In this document: positions 1-8,942 of the stretch, piece by piece
Layout of the letters: the number at the start of each line of letters is the position of its first letter
Numbering within the stretch: position 1 is the first letter of the stretch
NCBI GenBank assembly: GCA_013306675.1
Contig: JABLUY010000116.1
Location: forward strand, 46,789 to 110,788
Direction: 5' to 3'
From: Thraustochytrium sp. TN22
Taxonomy: Eukaryota > Sar > Bigyra > Thraustochytrida > Thraustochytriidae
DNA: 64,000 nt
Notes under the pieces: model-generated
Databases searched by the model: none
What the model was told of the DNA's origin: nothing
Seen by the model: the letters and a program-made list of their open reading frames with translations, nothing else
Made by a program: the position numbers and the translations under genes

Positions 1-668
1 GAGCTGCGGCGGGAGCTGAGGCGGAGCGCGTCCAGCGTGGCGGGGAGACGACAGCATGCAGTGCAGTGCACAGTGCTGGCAAGTGCAAGTGCACTGTAAC
101 TTAGGCTTTCCTTTCACATGGAGGTTCCGAGTCCGAATCGTGCGAGCTGAGTCGCACGCGCGTGTGCTCGGATGAGGCTTCGAAGTTCCGAGAAGCCAAG
201 GCCGAGCCTCTGAAGAGTCACGCAGGGGAGAGGCCGGAGACTAGGCCCGGCAGAGTGGCTTTCGAGGCGTGCGGAAGCCTTGCGCGCCAGCCCTGCGCCG
301 CTGGTGCAAGGCGGAGCAGGCTGGCCGGTGGAGGCGAGATGTTGATGTCTGAACGGTGTGCAGCTGAAGCATGCTGGCGAGGCTACTTGCTGCACTGCAT
401 GTTGCAGCCAGGCTTTTCGTCGTGCGGCGGCCGGTGAAATCAAAGATGGCTGATCGGAGGTCAAGCAGGCCCTCGTCGCTGATGCCGAGCGAAGGGGTTC
501 ATGCTGTTTGCAGTCTTTTTTTCTTTGACCTCGAGAGAGATGCTGGCACATCGTTCTTTGATCACGCTGAGCTTTGCCAGCGATGACTACCCCGCCCCGG
601 CCGGCCTGCCTTGGCGCACTCTTGCGCGCGAGCGAGCCGTCGAAGATCAAGCTCACCCCTCGCCACCG
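1..668. other. Non-coding or decayed accessory DNA at left edge
   Basis: No convincing gene is seen. Both strands hold open frames, but these are Arg/Ala/Pro-rich and lack recognisable motifs, as expected for random GC-rich DNA. Around 55-100 there are interleaved AGTGCAGTGCAC and AAGTGCAAGTGCACTG direct and inverted repeats. A degenerate N-lobe of the adjacent kinase remnant could once have lain here, but I cannot recognise it. Confidence 0.4.
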
Positions 669-1260
669 CACATCATCCAACTTTCTATGGACGAGGTCGT
701 CGGTGTCTGCATGATCATCGTGCCCTACTACGGCATCGACGCGGTCGAGCTGCTCCGCGAGAATCGGGACGTCAATGTCCAGGTGCTCCTCAGCTTCTTC
801 TCCACGCACGACACCTTGCACCCGGCCGGCGTTGCGCACGGCGACTTCAAGCCGGGCAACACGGCCGTCAGCGCCAAAAACGGTCGGTGGAATATCATCG
901 ACTACGGCCACCTCGTACCTGTCACGCGCCCGTGGCCCCTCAACCCGTCCGGTACCTACCCGTACATTGCGCCCGAGCACGGCAAGCTCGCGTTCGCGCG
1001 GGAAGCGGCATGCACGCCTTTGCGCTCTCCGTCCTCCACGTCTTCGGCATCTTTTCCTCCAACGTGTGCCGCCGCTGCATGTACCACCGAACCATGGGCA
1101 GGGCACTCTTGCGAAAGCAACTCGTCGTGCTCCTCTTGCAACGCATCGACCACCTTCTGCGCTGCGCGGACACCAACGCCGTCTTTCCGCCGCCCAAGCC
1201 CGAGGCCGAGCCCGAGCCCAAGTCCGGTGCAAACTCCAGCGAGATGGACACCAATAAACG
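669..1260 (+). pseudogene. Frameshifted protein-kinase remnant (catalytic and activation loops)
   Basis: The plus strand encodes the central part of a protein kinase. It shows a hinge-like hydrophobic stretch (MIIVPYYGIDAVELL), the catalytic loop HGDFKPGN (family consensus HRDLKPEN), the metal-binding loop as IIDYGHL (DYG instead of DFG), and GTYPYIAPE, the APE motif ending the activation segment. Homology then moves to another frame near 1000: GSGMHAFALSVLHVFG resembles the following D-x-(W/F)-(S/A)-LG-V helix. No glycine loop or VAIK lysine is seen upstream, and no conserved C-lobe end downstream. A broken, N-terminally truncated copy is the simplest reading. A sequencing error at the shift, or an intron, would give a longer atypical kinase. 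The family cannot be assigned. Confidence 0.6.
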
Positions 1261-2268
1261 GACCCCGACAGGTGCGCGAGGCCATCCACTTCTCGCATTT
1301 CGGGCCATAGATGGCCCGGCCGATGCTGCGCGCGTTCCATGCGCAAAACTGATGCTGTCGTTGTGTGCGCAGAGCACGTCTTCACCGAGCTCAAGTCCGA
1401 GTTCCGCGTTTTGGCTTGAAATGCATGGACTGGCAAACGTAGCGCGCACCGTGCCAACACTAGCAGCTTTAGATTTTAGGCTGCGTTCGCTCATGATGCC
1501 CGTGCTGCGCGGGCGCTGCCGCGCGCTCCTCCTCCTGCTGCTGGTGCCGTGATCAAAATAGCGGCGTAGATCGGCGTAGATCAGATGCACTTCACTGCAT
1601 GCCTACTTCGCATACCTCGCTGTACTTCACGTTCGCTCACGTTCTTCTGGCTCTGTATTCGCAACTTGAACATTCGCAAGAGTGTTCTCATGTTCAGAGG
1701 CCGAGAGGGGGGCACTCAGCTCTCCTCTGGCTGACACAAGTTACATCTCTCTCAAGACTTACGCCCACTGCCTCGCCGCAGTGACAGTGAGAGGAGGGAG
1801 TAGCCCACATGGCTTGCTCCCTCTTGCGCGACGCAGAGACCGGAGGACTCAGTCCTGATGAGGGTGCAGTCTGGCCAGTCCGGCCAGTCTGGCAACAGTC
1901 AATGTCGTCCGTCGTGCAAGCCAGCTTCCGCCGGGACTCCAGGCCGCTCCAGGCCCGGCCATGCCGTGTGCACGTGCTACTACTAGTACTAAGTAGTTAG
2001 TACTAACAGTAGGCACGTACCGTCAGTCAGGCCTGGCTGAAGTGTGACTGCACCAGTGCCACACAGTGCCAGTGCCACAAGTCCCTCGCTCGGACAGCGA
2101 GCGGAACTCACGTACAGCCTGGAGTCGCAGTCGCCCTCGCTCCTCGCTCGCTCAGCTCGCTTGCTTGCAACAAACCTGCAAGGCTTGCGCGCGTGGCGAG
2201 TGGAACCGAGCTGGGTGGAACGCGCTGGCGCTGGCAAGGTCGCACCGGCAGCGGCGGCGCAGACGAGG
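1261..2268. other. Intergenic region upstream of the YAGSGP-tail gene
   Basis: About 1 kb without a supportable gene. It holds a short duplication (GGCGTAGATC twice near 1562-1582), the large imperfect inverted repeat at 1972-2018, and CCAGTGCCA/CACAGTGCC repeats at 2050-2080. It probably contains the promoter and 5' leader of the gene starting at 2269. No TATA-like element stands out. Confidence 0.4.
1972..2018. repeat. 47-bp imperfect inverted repeat (potential hairpin)
   Basis: The left arm at 1972-1991 and the right arm at 1998-2018 are near-complementary, with about three mismatches or bulges around a 6-base loop (AGTAGT). The arms carry TAGTACTA and ACGTGC. The element is AT-richer than its surroundings and lies about 250 bp before the ATG at 2269, so it may be a regulatory palindrome or a mobile-element relic. 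Confidence 0.6.
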
Positions 2269-3225
2269 ATGGAGGCGCCCCGCGCAGCCAAGGCCATGGC
2301 GCGCGACGGGGTGGCGGCGGCGACGACCGTGGCCGCCGAGGGCGGTGGCCCGCTGGAAGAGGCCATGCCGGACGTGCAGGCTGGCTCGACGTGGACCGTG
2401 GAGGACGGCGAGCTCAAGGACGCCCAAGGCGCGGTCGTCATGAGGCTGGGCAAAGGCGGAGGCGGTGGCTGCTGCCTCTGGTGCTGCCTCTGCAGCGGTC
2501 CCTCCTCGGAGACCGTGCACTACGGCAACGGCAGGAGGATGAAGCTCGTGGCACGAAGGCTGGGCCCTAAAGTCCCCAAATTCATGGATCCCAACTCGCT
2601 CTTCGCCAACACCATGACGAATTACCGCCTCATGGTCTCCAGCGACGTTGTGGGCCTCACGATCGGCTACCCGCATGGGCCGCCCATGGTCCAGGTGACG
2701 TCGTTTGTCCCGGAAGACTTCGTGCTGGTGTCCCGTGCCTTGGCGGGCGGCTCCATCCTGGAGCTCGTCAACATGAGCTTGACAGAGCTGGGCACGATGC
2801 AGTGCTTCGACCGAGGTGTCCTATGCGCCACGCTCAACATCAACTCGCGCTCAAGCACGATCGACATTGAGCCCTCGTGCGTCTGCCCTGCTTCTGCGCT
2901 GGCCTTCTGCATGCTTTCCCTGGCCAAGATGAATTTCAGCCTTGGCATGAGTGTGGCTGGTGTCAGGGCCCAGGCACGCATGAATGGCCGCTATGGCGGA
3001 TACTACGCAGGCTCAGGACCCGGCGCAGGCTCAGGACCCTACGCAGGCTCAGGACCCTACGCAGGCTCAGGACCCTACGCAGGCTCAGGACCCTACGCAG
3101 GCTCAGGACCCTACGCAGGCTCGGGACCCTTCGCCGGCGCGGGACCCTCCGCGGGCGCGATACCCCACGCGAGCGCGGGCGGCTTCGCGGCGGCCGGCGG
3201 CTTTCGGACGGAAGATATCGACTAA
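2269..3225 (+). CDS. Unknown Cys-rich protein with YAGSGP repeat tail
   Basis: The start is the ATG at 2269, because the frame upstream has only low-complexity sequence. The product is 318 residues. A basic and alanine-rich head leads to a Gly run and a cysteine patch (GGCCLWCCLCSGP, about residues 66-78) that looks suited to palmitoylation or metal binding. A 180-residue apparently globular core follows. Its end, STIDIEPSCVCPASALAFCMLSLAKM, mixes a strand with a hydrophobic helix. This is faintly like the closing helix of tubby-like (scramblase/LURP-one) folds, but I could not confirm it. The C-terminus is nine YAGSGP-type hexapeptides and a Gly/Ala tail. No catalytic motif or signal peptide is seen. 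Function unknown; membrane association through the Cys patch is inference. Confidence 0.6.
   Translation: MEAPRAAKAMARDGVAAATTVAAEGGGPLEEAMPDVQAGSTWTVEDGELKDAQGAVVMRLGKGGGGGCCLWCCLCSGPSSETVHYGNGRRMKLVARRLGPKVPKFMDPNSLFANTMTNYRLMVSSDVVGLTIGYPHGPPMVQVTSFVPEDFVLVSRALAGGSILELVNMSLTELGTMQCFDRGVLCATLNINSRSSTIDIEPSCVCPASALAFCMLSLAKMNFSLGMSVAGVRAQARMNGRYGGYYAGSGPGAGSGPYAGSGPYAGSGPYAGSGPYAGSGPYAGSGPFAGAGPSAGAIPHASAGGFAAAGGFRTEDID
3004..3165 (+). repeat. 18-bp coding tandem repeat (YAGSGP)n
   Basis: Nine in-frame 18-bp units encode YAGSGP, GAGSGP, YAGSGP five times, FAGAGP and SAGAIP. The middle copies are identical at the DNA level and the last ones have diverged, which suggests recent slippage in the centre of the array. 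Confidence 0.9.
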
Positions 3226-4424
3226 GAGGTAGTTGACATGAAGTGTACGCGAGCCTTGGCCATTGCACGTTCCTCTGGGGCTGCGCAGCGCGCCTCGCGC
3301 AGCGCTTCAGAGCGCGCCTTGAGCGCCTAGGTCCAGGCAACGCTGAAGCTTGCCTACAAGTCGCGTTCTCGGCCAGGCAAGGACTGCTGCGCCGGCACGC
3401 CCGCGTCCAAGAAAGCTGGACGGTCACATTCTGGGATCCCCCACGGGAGAACCAGAGAACCGCTTCAGATGCAGTTCACGCTCAGTAACGTTCTTCTTTT
3501 TTTTGTTTGGGGATCGAGCCCCCTTTTCGCCAGAGTGCGTCAGAGGATGCACTTCCGCCTGACACAAGTTGCCTCCCTCACCGCAGAGGAAGAAGGACTT
3601 GTGAGAGGACCACTTACATGCAGAACATGATGTGAACCGCGTTCTCCCTCCTGCGTGCCTCAGGCGACGGGTCAGGAAGCTCATACCGTGACCGGAGAAC
3701 CCAGAGAACCCAGAGAACCGCTTTTGTAGGCTCGCGTTCCTGCAGAGGCCCCCTCCCTTTGCTGATCTAAAAGCCGGCACAAGAGAAGTTGGAGAATCAG
3801 AGGGAATTGTTCCTGTGTTGGTTCTTCCTCGATTTAGTTAGAGCCGGCGTCGGGCGAAAGGGGGGGGGGAGAAGCGGGGGGAACGACTTGGACGAGTTCA
3901 ATTTACTGCGTCGACCGCGGAGAACGGGCTGTGGCATTGGCAAGCAATCGACCAAGCCACAGCCTGAGCTCAGGCAAAACCATAACTCGACGAGAAGGCC
4001 GGGAGAAAAAACAATAGCGACAGCGACAGGCAGGCAGGCAGGCGCCGAGGACAAGAATGGGGTGCGTGCTTGGCCGGCCGCGGCGCCGGCCTCCGTTTCC
4101 GGATACCGGCCCCACGTATACCGACCCCAGACGCGAAGCGTGGGACGCGGAACGTTTCGCCCGGCCCGAGGTGCAAGCGAGGCTGGATCGTCAAGTTAAG
4201 CGCTAGGCCTACGGCAGGGACGCAGATGGCTTTCACGGATGAAAAGAAGCGTCCCAGAAGTACTACCTAACTTCTCCCTCTCGAAGTCATCAAACAAACA
4301 CATAAAAGAATTGCATTTGTGAAGGTCAAACTCCTACGTGCCGAAAGAGGCGGCAGGCAGGCTCGTCAAAGGCAACGGCGCAGGCTCGGTCTGGGGCAAA
4401 GGTACGAAAGTACGAGGGGCCTGT
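3226..4424. other. Intergenic region between convergent genes
   Basis: About 1.2 kb between the YAGSGP-tail gene (plus) and ARG5,6 (minus), presumably the two 3' ends. The phrase CAGAGAACC-GCTT occurs near 3452-3466 and again, with extra AGAACCC copies, near 3697-3724. A T-run lies at 3497-3505 and a G-run at 3860-3868. The short reading frames present have no recognisable features. I see no gene. Confidence 0.4.
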
Positions 4425-7013
4425 TTAGTCGAGGCTGATGCCGGCGAGCTCGTCAAAGCCCAGCGCGATGTTGAGGTTTTGGGTGCAGTGGGTGGCGGCG
4501 CCGAGGTTGAGGTTGTCGACGGCGGAGATGATGACAAGGCGGCCGGTGTTGGCGTCGAGCGTGAAGCCGCCGACGGAACCGTAGTGGGTGAACATGGTGT
4601 CACGCACGGTGGGAGCCTCCTTGGAAATCTTGACGAGGGGCTCGTCCTTGTAATAGGTCTCGAACTCCTCGCGGATAGCCTCCGTTGAGGGGTACTCGCC
4701 GGAGGCGTTGGGGTTGATGAAGCAGGTGGTGGTCATGTGGATGCCCTGGAACCACGAGGCGACGTGGGGCATGAAGGAAACCTGGGCGTTGAGGTGGCGA
4801 GTGCACTCACGCTCATGCATGTGGGAGACGAGGGTGTAGGGGATGATGTTGTCCTTGAGCACCATGGGGTCGTTCTTGTCGCTGGGGTTGGTGCCAGCGC
4901 CCGAGTAGCCGGAGACGCCAAAGGAGGCCGGGACGGTGCCGTCGCGGAGCGAGAGCAGGCCCGAGGAGGAGGGCTGGAGGATGGGCATGAGGGCGAGCTG
5001 GAGGGCCGAAGCGTAGCAGCCCGGGTTGGAGATGCGCTTGGCGCCCTTGAGCTGGTCGCGCGCGCCGGGGCGCTCGGGCATGCCGTAGACCCAGTTGTCA
5101 TCAAAGCGGTAGTCGGCGCCGAGATCGATCATGGTGGAGTCCGGGGACATCTTCTCGAGGGCGTCGACGAAGCGCGGGGCGAGGCCGTTGGGAAGGGCGA
5201 GGACCCAGATGTCGACCTCGCGGGCGGCGTCGTCCTCGGGCAGGTCCTCGGGCTCGAGCGCGTTGAAGCGGAGGGTGTCGGCGACGCCGCGCACGGCGGC
5301 GGTCTTGTCGAGGCCGAAGCAGTCGATGACGCGCTGACCGGCGAGGGCGCGGGAGGAGGCAACGGTGAGCTCCATGTTGGGGTGGTCGGTGAGGAGCTTG
5401 ACGAACTCGCGGCCGACATAGCCGCGAGCGCCGAGGAGGCCGACCTTGACCGGGTTCTCGTTGGGCGTGTACTCATGGGCGTACTTGACGGCCTTGGTCT
5501 CGGGAGGGTCGATGACCAGGCGCGGCGCCTTGTCGGCGGACCAGCCCTTGAGCGGGTGGCCGCGGTTGTACCAGGCGACGTTGGAGTCGCTGGCCCAGTG
5601 GCAGAGGGTGCCGTCGGCGGCGGAGGAGCCGGCCTTGAGCGCACCCTGCTTGGCCTCGGCCACGGTCCAGGACCAGGCGAGGGACTCGTAGTCACGCTGG
5701 ATGGCCTTCCAGAGCACGTGCTCGTAGCCGTTGCCGTGGTGGTTGGGCGAGAGGACGATCTCGTTGAGGACGGGCGGCAGGTCGGCGCCGAGCTTGGGCA
5801 GGCGCACAACGCGACCGGCGGCGTAGGCCTTGTCCGGGGACGGGCCGTAGATGTAGGTAGCGTCCACGACGGCGTCGCCCTTGGGCAGCGGCGAGAGCAG
5901 CGGCGTGGCCGCATCGCCCTCGAGGCGCTGCACGGGCAGGCCCTTGGTGAAGAGCGTGCCGGCGCCCTCATGCGTGAAGAGCTCCTGGATCATGGAGCCA
6001 GCGCCCGTGATGGCCACAGCGGTGGAGCTCGAGACGCCGTCAAGGATGAGCTTGATCTCGTTTAGCTTGAGCAGGGTGCCCTGGCGGCCCTCGTAGTCGC
6101 GGTTGGCGAGCGCCTCGTACTCGTTGGCCATGTCGACGATGTTGACGATCTTGCCCGTGTCGTCGTCGAGCCAGCCACCCTTGGAGCTGGCGAACATGAC
6201 GCGCATGGGCTGCAGCGAGTGCACGAGGTCGCGCGCCGCCACGTCGGCGTTGATGTTGAGAACCTGGCCGCTCTCCGAGGTGCCCAGCGAGGTGAGCACG
6301 GGCACGACGTTCTCGGCGAGCGCCGCCTTGATGTCCGTCTCGAAGACGCCCTTGACCTCGCCCACGAAGCCGAGCTCCGGCTTGGTCACCTCAGCGTGGA
6401 AGACGCCGGACGGGAAGGCCTTGGCGTTCACGCCAGCCTTCTGCATGGCCTTTACCACGCGCTCGTTCAGGCCCGTGAAGATGCGCTGCGCCACCTCCAG
6501 CGTCGCCTCGTCCGTGACGCGGCTGCCGCGAATGTACTGCGGCTCCACGCCCTTGAGCTTGAGCTCGTCGTTCATCTGCGGGCCGCCGCCGTGGATCACC
6601 ACCGGCTTGAGCCCGGCCTTGTACAGGATCGAGACGGTCTCCACGAGCTCGTCCATTTCGTACTCGACCACGTCGCCGCCCACCTTGATGACGGCGAACG
6701 CCTCGCCCTCGAACTTGGCGAAGCGGTCCAGGTAGTACTTGACCTGCTCCGTGTCCGTCACGGCGCGCAGAATCTGCGGCAAGATGTCGTCCGACTTGGC
6801 GGCCGCCGACAGCGCGCGCCGGTTCGCCAGCGACAGCGCGGCCGGCCGCGCCACCTGCTGCACGCCGGTCGCCGACGTGGCACGCACCGCCGCGCGGCCG
6901 GCGGCACGGCCACTGGCCGAGCTCGACGTCACGAGCGCCCTGCGCGCGGCCGCGTTGCGGGCCCTGCGCGCCGCCGCGCGCGCCGCCGCCGACCGGACCA
7001 TTGCCGTCTTCAT
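4425..7013 (-). CDS. ARG5,6: Mitochondrial N-acetylglutamate kinase / N-acetyl-gamma-glutamyl-phosphate reductase fusion
   Basis: One 862-residue chain carries the second and third steps of arginine synthesis: phosphorylation of N-acetylglutamate and NADPH reduction of the acyl phosphate. Residues 1-75 are Arg/Ala/Ser-rich without acids, a typical mitochondrial presequence. The kinase domain follows (about 80-350) with AVIKVGGD and VVIHGGGPQ (HGGGPQ at 141-146). A vertebrate-type acetyltransferase/DUF619-like segment spans about 360-500. The reductase is C-terminal, with Rossmann motif GARGYVG near 523 and active-site SNPGCY with Cys666. Order and length match fungal Arg5,6 (yeast about 863 residues). 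In fungi the precursor is cleaved into two mitochondrial enzymes and the kinase is arginine-sensitive; whether that holds here is inference. The ATG at 7013 is the first in frame and fits the presequence. Confidence 0.95.
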   Translation of the reverse strand: MKTAMVRSAAARAAARRARNAAARRALVTSSSASGRAAGRAAVRATSATGVQQVARPAALSLANRRALSAAAKSDDILPQILRAVTDTEQVKYYLDRFAKFEGEAFAVIKVGGDVVEYEMDELVETVSILYKAGLKPVVIHGGGPQMNDELKLKGVEPQYIRGSRVTDEATLEVAQRIFTGLNERVVKAMQKAGVNAKAFPSGVFHAEVTKPELGFVGEVKGVFETDIKAALAENVVPVLTSLGTSESGQVLNINADVAARDLVHSLQPMRVMFASSKGGWLDDDTGKIVNIVDMANEYEALANRDYEGRQGTLLKLNEIKLILDGVSSSTAVAITGAGSMIQELFTHEGAGTLFTKGLPVQRLEGDAATPLLSPLPKGDAVVDATYIYGPSPDKAYAAGRVVRLPKLGADLPPVLNEIVLSPNHHGNGYEHVLWKAIQRDYESLAWSWTVAEAKQGALKAGSSAADGTLCHWASDSNVAWYNRGHPLKGWSADKAPRLVIDPPETKAVKYAHEYTPNENPVKVGLLGARGYVGREFVKLLTDHPNMELTVASSRALAGQRVIDCFGLDKTAAVRGVADTLRFNALEPEDLPEDDAAREVDIWVLALPNGLAPRFVDALEKMSPDSTMIDLGADYRFDDNWVYGMPERPGARDQLKGAKRISNPGCYASALQLALMPILQPSSSGLLSLRDGTVPASFGVSGYSGAGTNPSDKNDPMVLKDNIIPYTLVSHMHERECTRHLNAQVSFMPHVASWFQGIHMTTTCFINPNASGEYPSTEAIREEFETYYKDEPLVKISKEAPTVRDTMFTHYGSVGGFTLDANTGRLVIISAVDNLNLGAATHCTQNLNIALGFDELAGISLD

Positions 7014-7756
7014 CTTTTTCTCCCGCGACTCCTCTTCCCGCTGCTCTTGCTCCTGCTGCTGCGCGTCTTCGTCACCGCCTCGCCGTCAGCCTAATGATTT
7101 TGCTCGCCCCGCCTCGGCAGCGCGCCTCCAACCTTCGCTCTTGCAACGATCTTTCCTCGCTCGCCTCGCCTGCAACAATCATCAATCCCAGACACAGACA
7201 GACAGACTGACTGACGCTCAGGACCAGCCAGGACTCGGACCACCACTGGCACCGCTCTGCCTGCCCTGCCCTGCCCTGTGTGCAAGGCAAGGAGCGCGAG
7301 TGCACTGGCGCTGTGCAGGCAGTGCAGGCCGGCCGACGCGACGCCAAGCCACTGCCTGCCAGTGCCAGCACACCGGCCACGGCCAAAACACCAGCCAGGC
7401 TCGTGGCGGCTGCCTTCAACTTGCGGCTGACAGTCTGTCTGACAGACCAGACAGTGAATGCGCCAGGCTGCCTCGCCACGCCCTCGCGCAGCTGGAGCAC
7501 CAACTTCTCCCGGTCCCTGTGCGCCGCGCCGCCGCGCTCGCCTGGTCCACGCGCTGCGCACCACCCATTCTGCCGCCACCGTGCACGCTATCGCCCCCTC
7601 GCTCGCATTGTCTCCCCAATTTGAATTTCAAAACCACGCTCCGAGTCGCTCCCGCGCGTCCTGCGCCTCGCGCCTCGCGCCGCCAGCCGCCGCGCCCGCC
7701 GCGCCCGCCTGCGCGGCGCGCCGCGCGCGCGCCGCCTGCCTCGCACGTACCTGCTG

Positions 7757-7778
7757 GAGAGAGAGAGAGAGAGAGAGA
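7757..7778. repeat. (GA)11 microsatellite
   Basis: Eleven GA dinucleotides, about 745 bp upstream of the ARG5,6 start. Similar GA/CT tracts sit near other gene starts and in the one intron of this window. Confidence 0.95.
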
Positions 7779-8008
7779 AGGCTGCTCAGGGCCGGGACGA
7801 GGAGTTGGGGGTTTGTCTGGCTTGGACGCGGGCGGCGAGGCGCCCCTGCGTGCCCGCCTGCTGGCAAGGCGCGGGGCGGATCTTTTCCTGCGCGGTTCGC
7901 CTGGACTTCCGCGCGCAGTCCCCTCCAGAGCTTCGGGAGGTTGCGCCGCGGCAGCCTCCGCAACTTGCCACTGTTCGTTGCCGCTGCGGCGGGTTGTGCG
8001 AAAGTCGC

Positions 8009-8023
8009 GGGGGGGGGGGGGGG
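8009..8023 (+). repeat. Run of 15 guanines
   Basis: An uninterrupted G15 homopolymer inside a G-rich stretch. It could form a quadruplex and is also a likely site of sequencing or assembly length error. Confidence 0.9.
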
Positions 8024-8347
8024 TGTGGGCGGCTGCGGGGTGTGCGGGATGCGGTCCAGGGGTGCAGGGTGCGGCGGCCCAACGTCCCGCCGCGGGGCGC
8101 TGCGGGCTCCCGCGAAGCACGAGAAGCGCCTCCCAACCTATAAGCAGCTGAGCAGAAGGCGTTCCGTCTGTGGGGAAGGTCCTATTCGTGAACCATAGCG
8201 TTTAGCATACGAGGGCGCCCCGCGCCCACCGTGACCGGCAAGGCGCTCGAGCAGCCTTGCATTGGCCGGGTCCGTCCAAGCTTGCAGCTCGTGGAGCTAC
8301 AAGCGGAGCTCCTAGCTCTAGGGAGGGTCGGCACAGAAGCCGCCCCC

Positions 8348-8413
8348 ACCGCGCTCGCTGCAGCCCAAAGCTATGCAGCCACCGCGCTCGCTGCAGCCCA
8401 AAGCTATGCAGCC
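8348..8413 (+). repeat. Perfect 33-bp tandem duplication
   Basis: Two identical 33-bp units (8348-8380 and 8381-8413), each containing CTGCAGCCCAAAGC and TATGCAGCC. The start of a third unit (ACCGCGC) follows. Identity of the two copies points to recent duplication. Confidence 0.9.
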
Positions 8414-8906
8414 ACCGCGCAGGCGCGCCGCCGCCGCGCGGCCAGCCTCCAGCGCGACCGCCGTCGCGCCGCGCCGATTGCGCCCCGGTTCCTGGTATGT
8501 CCATCTTCTGCGTTGGCGGCCAGCCTTCGCCAGCGCAGTGGCGGCTTGCTTGATCGACCTCGATCGTTAACGTTGGGTCAGAGCGCGCCCGTGGCCGGCC
8601 AGCGGCCTGGCACGCCGGAGTCCGGCTGTGCTCTGTGCCGTGTCACTGTGTCAGTGACTGAGACTCTGACACAACCACGGCCATGCCAAGCCGCCTGGTT
8701 TCGCACGGGAATGCGCTGTCATGAGCGCTGTCACAGGTGGAAGCGCACCTCTTCGCAAGAGGCTGGCGCGGCTGCGCGGCTGCTTATTGCCAGAATTCAA
8801 GTTCTTGGATGGTCCTCTTGCGCCTCGTGAGCCACGCAGCGTCAAGCGCCACTGGCACGGCCTCGCTCGCAGGAACGCGCGCCGCCGGGGGCCAGTCATC
8901 TGGCTT

Positions 8907-8942
8907 GCTAGCTAGAGCTAGCCAGCTACTAACGTTAGTAGC
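8907..8942. repeat. Adjacent palindromes GCTAGCTAG.. and GCTACTAACGTTAGTAGC
   Basis: The 18-bp sequence at 8925-8942 is a perfect palindrome centred on AACGTT. Immediately before it (8907-8922) is a near-palindrome of CTAG units. CTAGCTAG recurs at 9441-9448, 41124-41131 and 44749-44764. Confidence 0.85.

Noticed and set aside
114-1460. 449-codon minus-strand frame opposite the kinase remnant
   Set aside because: Arg/Ala/Pro-rich with no motif; the plus strand carries recognisable kinase motifs. Antisense openness is common in this base composition.
2044-2268. 75-residue N-terminal extension of the YAGSGP-tail protein
   Set aside because: The apparent first residue is not an ATG and the sequence is CCAGTG-repeat DNA.
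3243-4270. Several 60-140 codon frames in the 3.2-4.4 kb gap
   Set aside because: No start context, no conserved pattern, and they overlap each other in every frame.
6739-8151. 471-codon plus-strand frame overlapping the ARG5,6 start
   Set aside because: First part is antisense of the presequence and kinase; the rest is low-complexity R/P/A. No family features.
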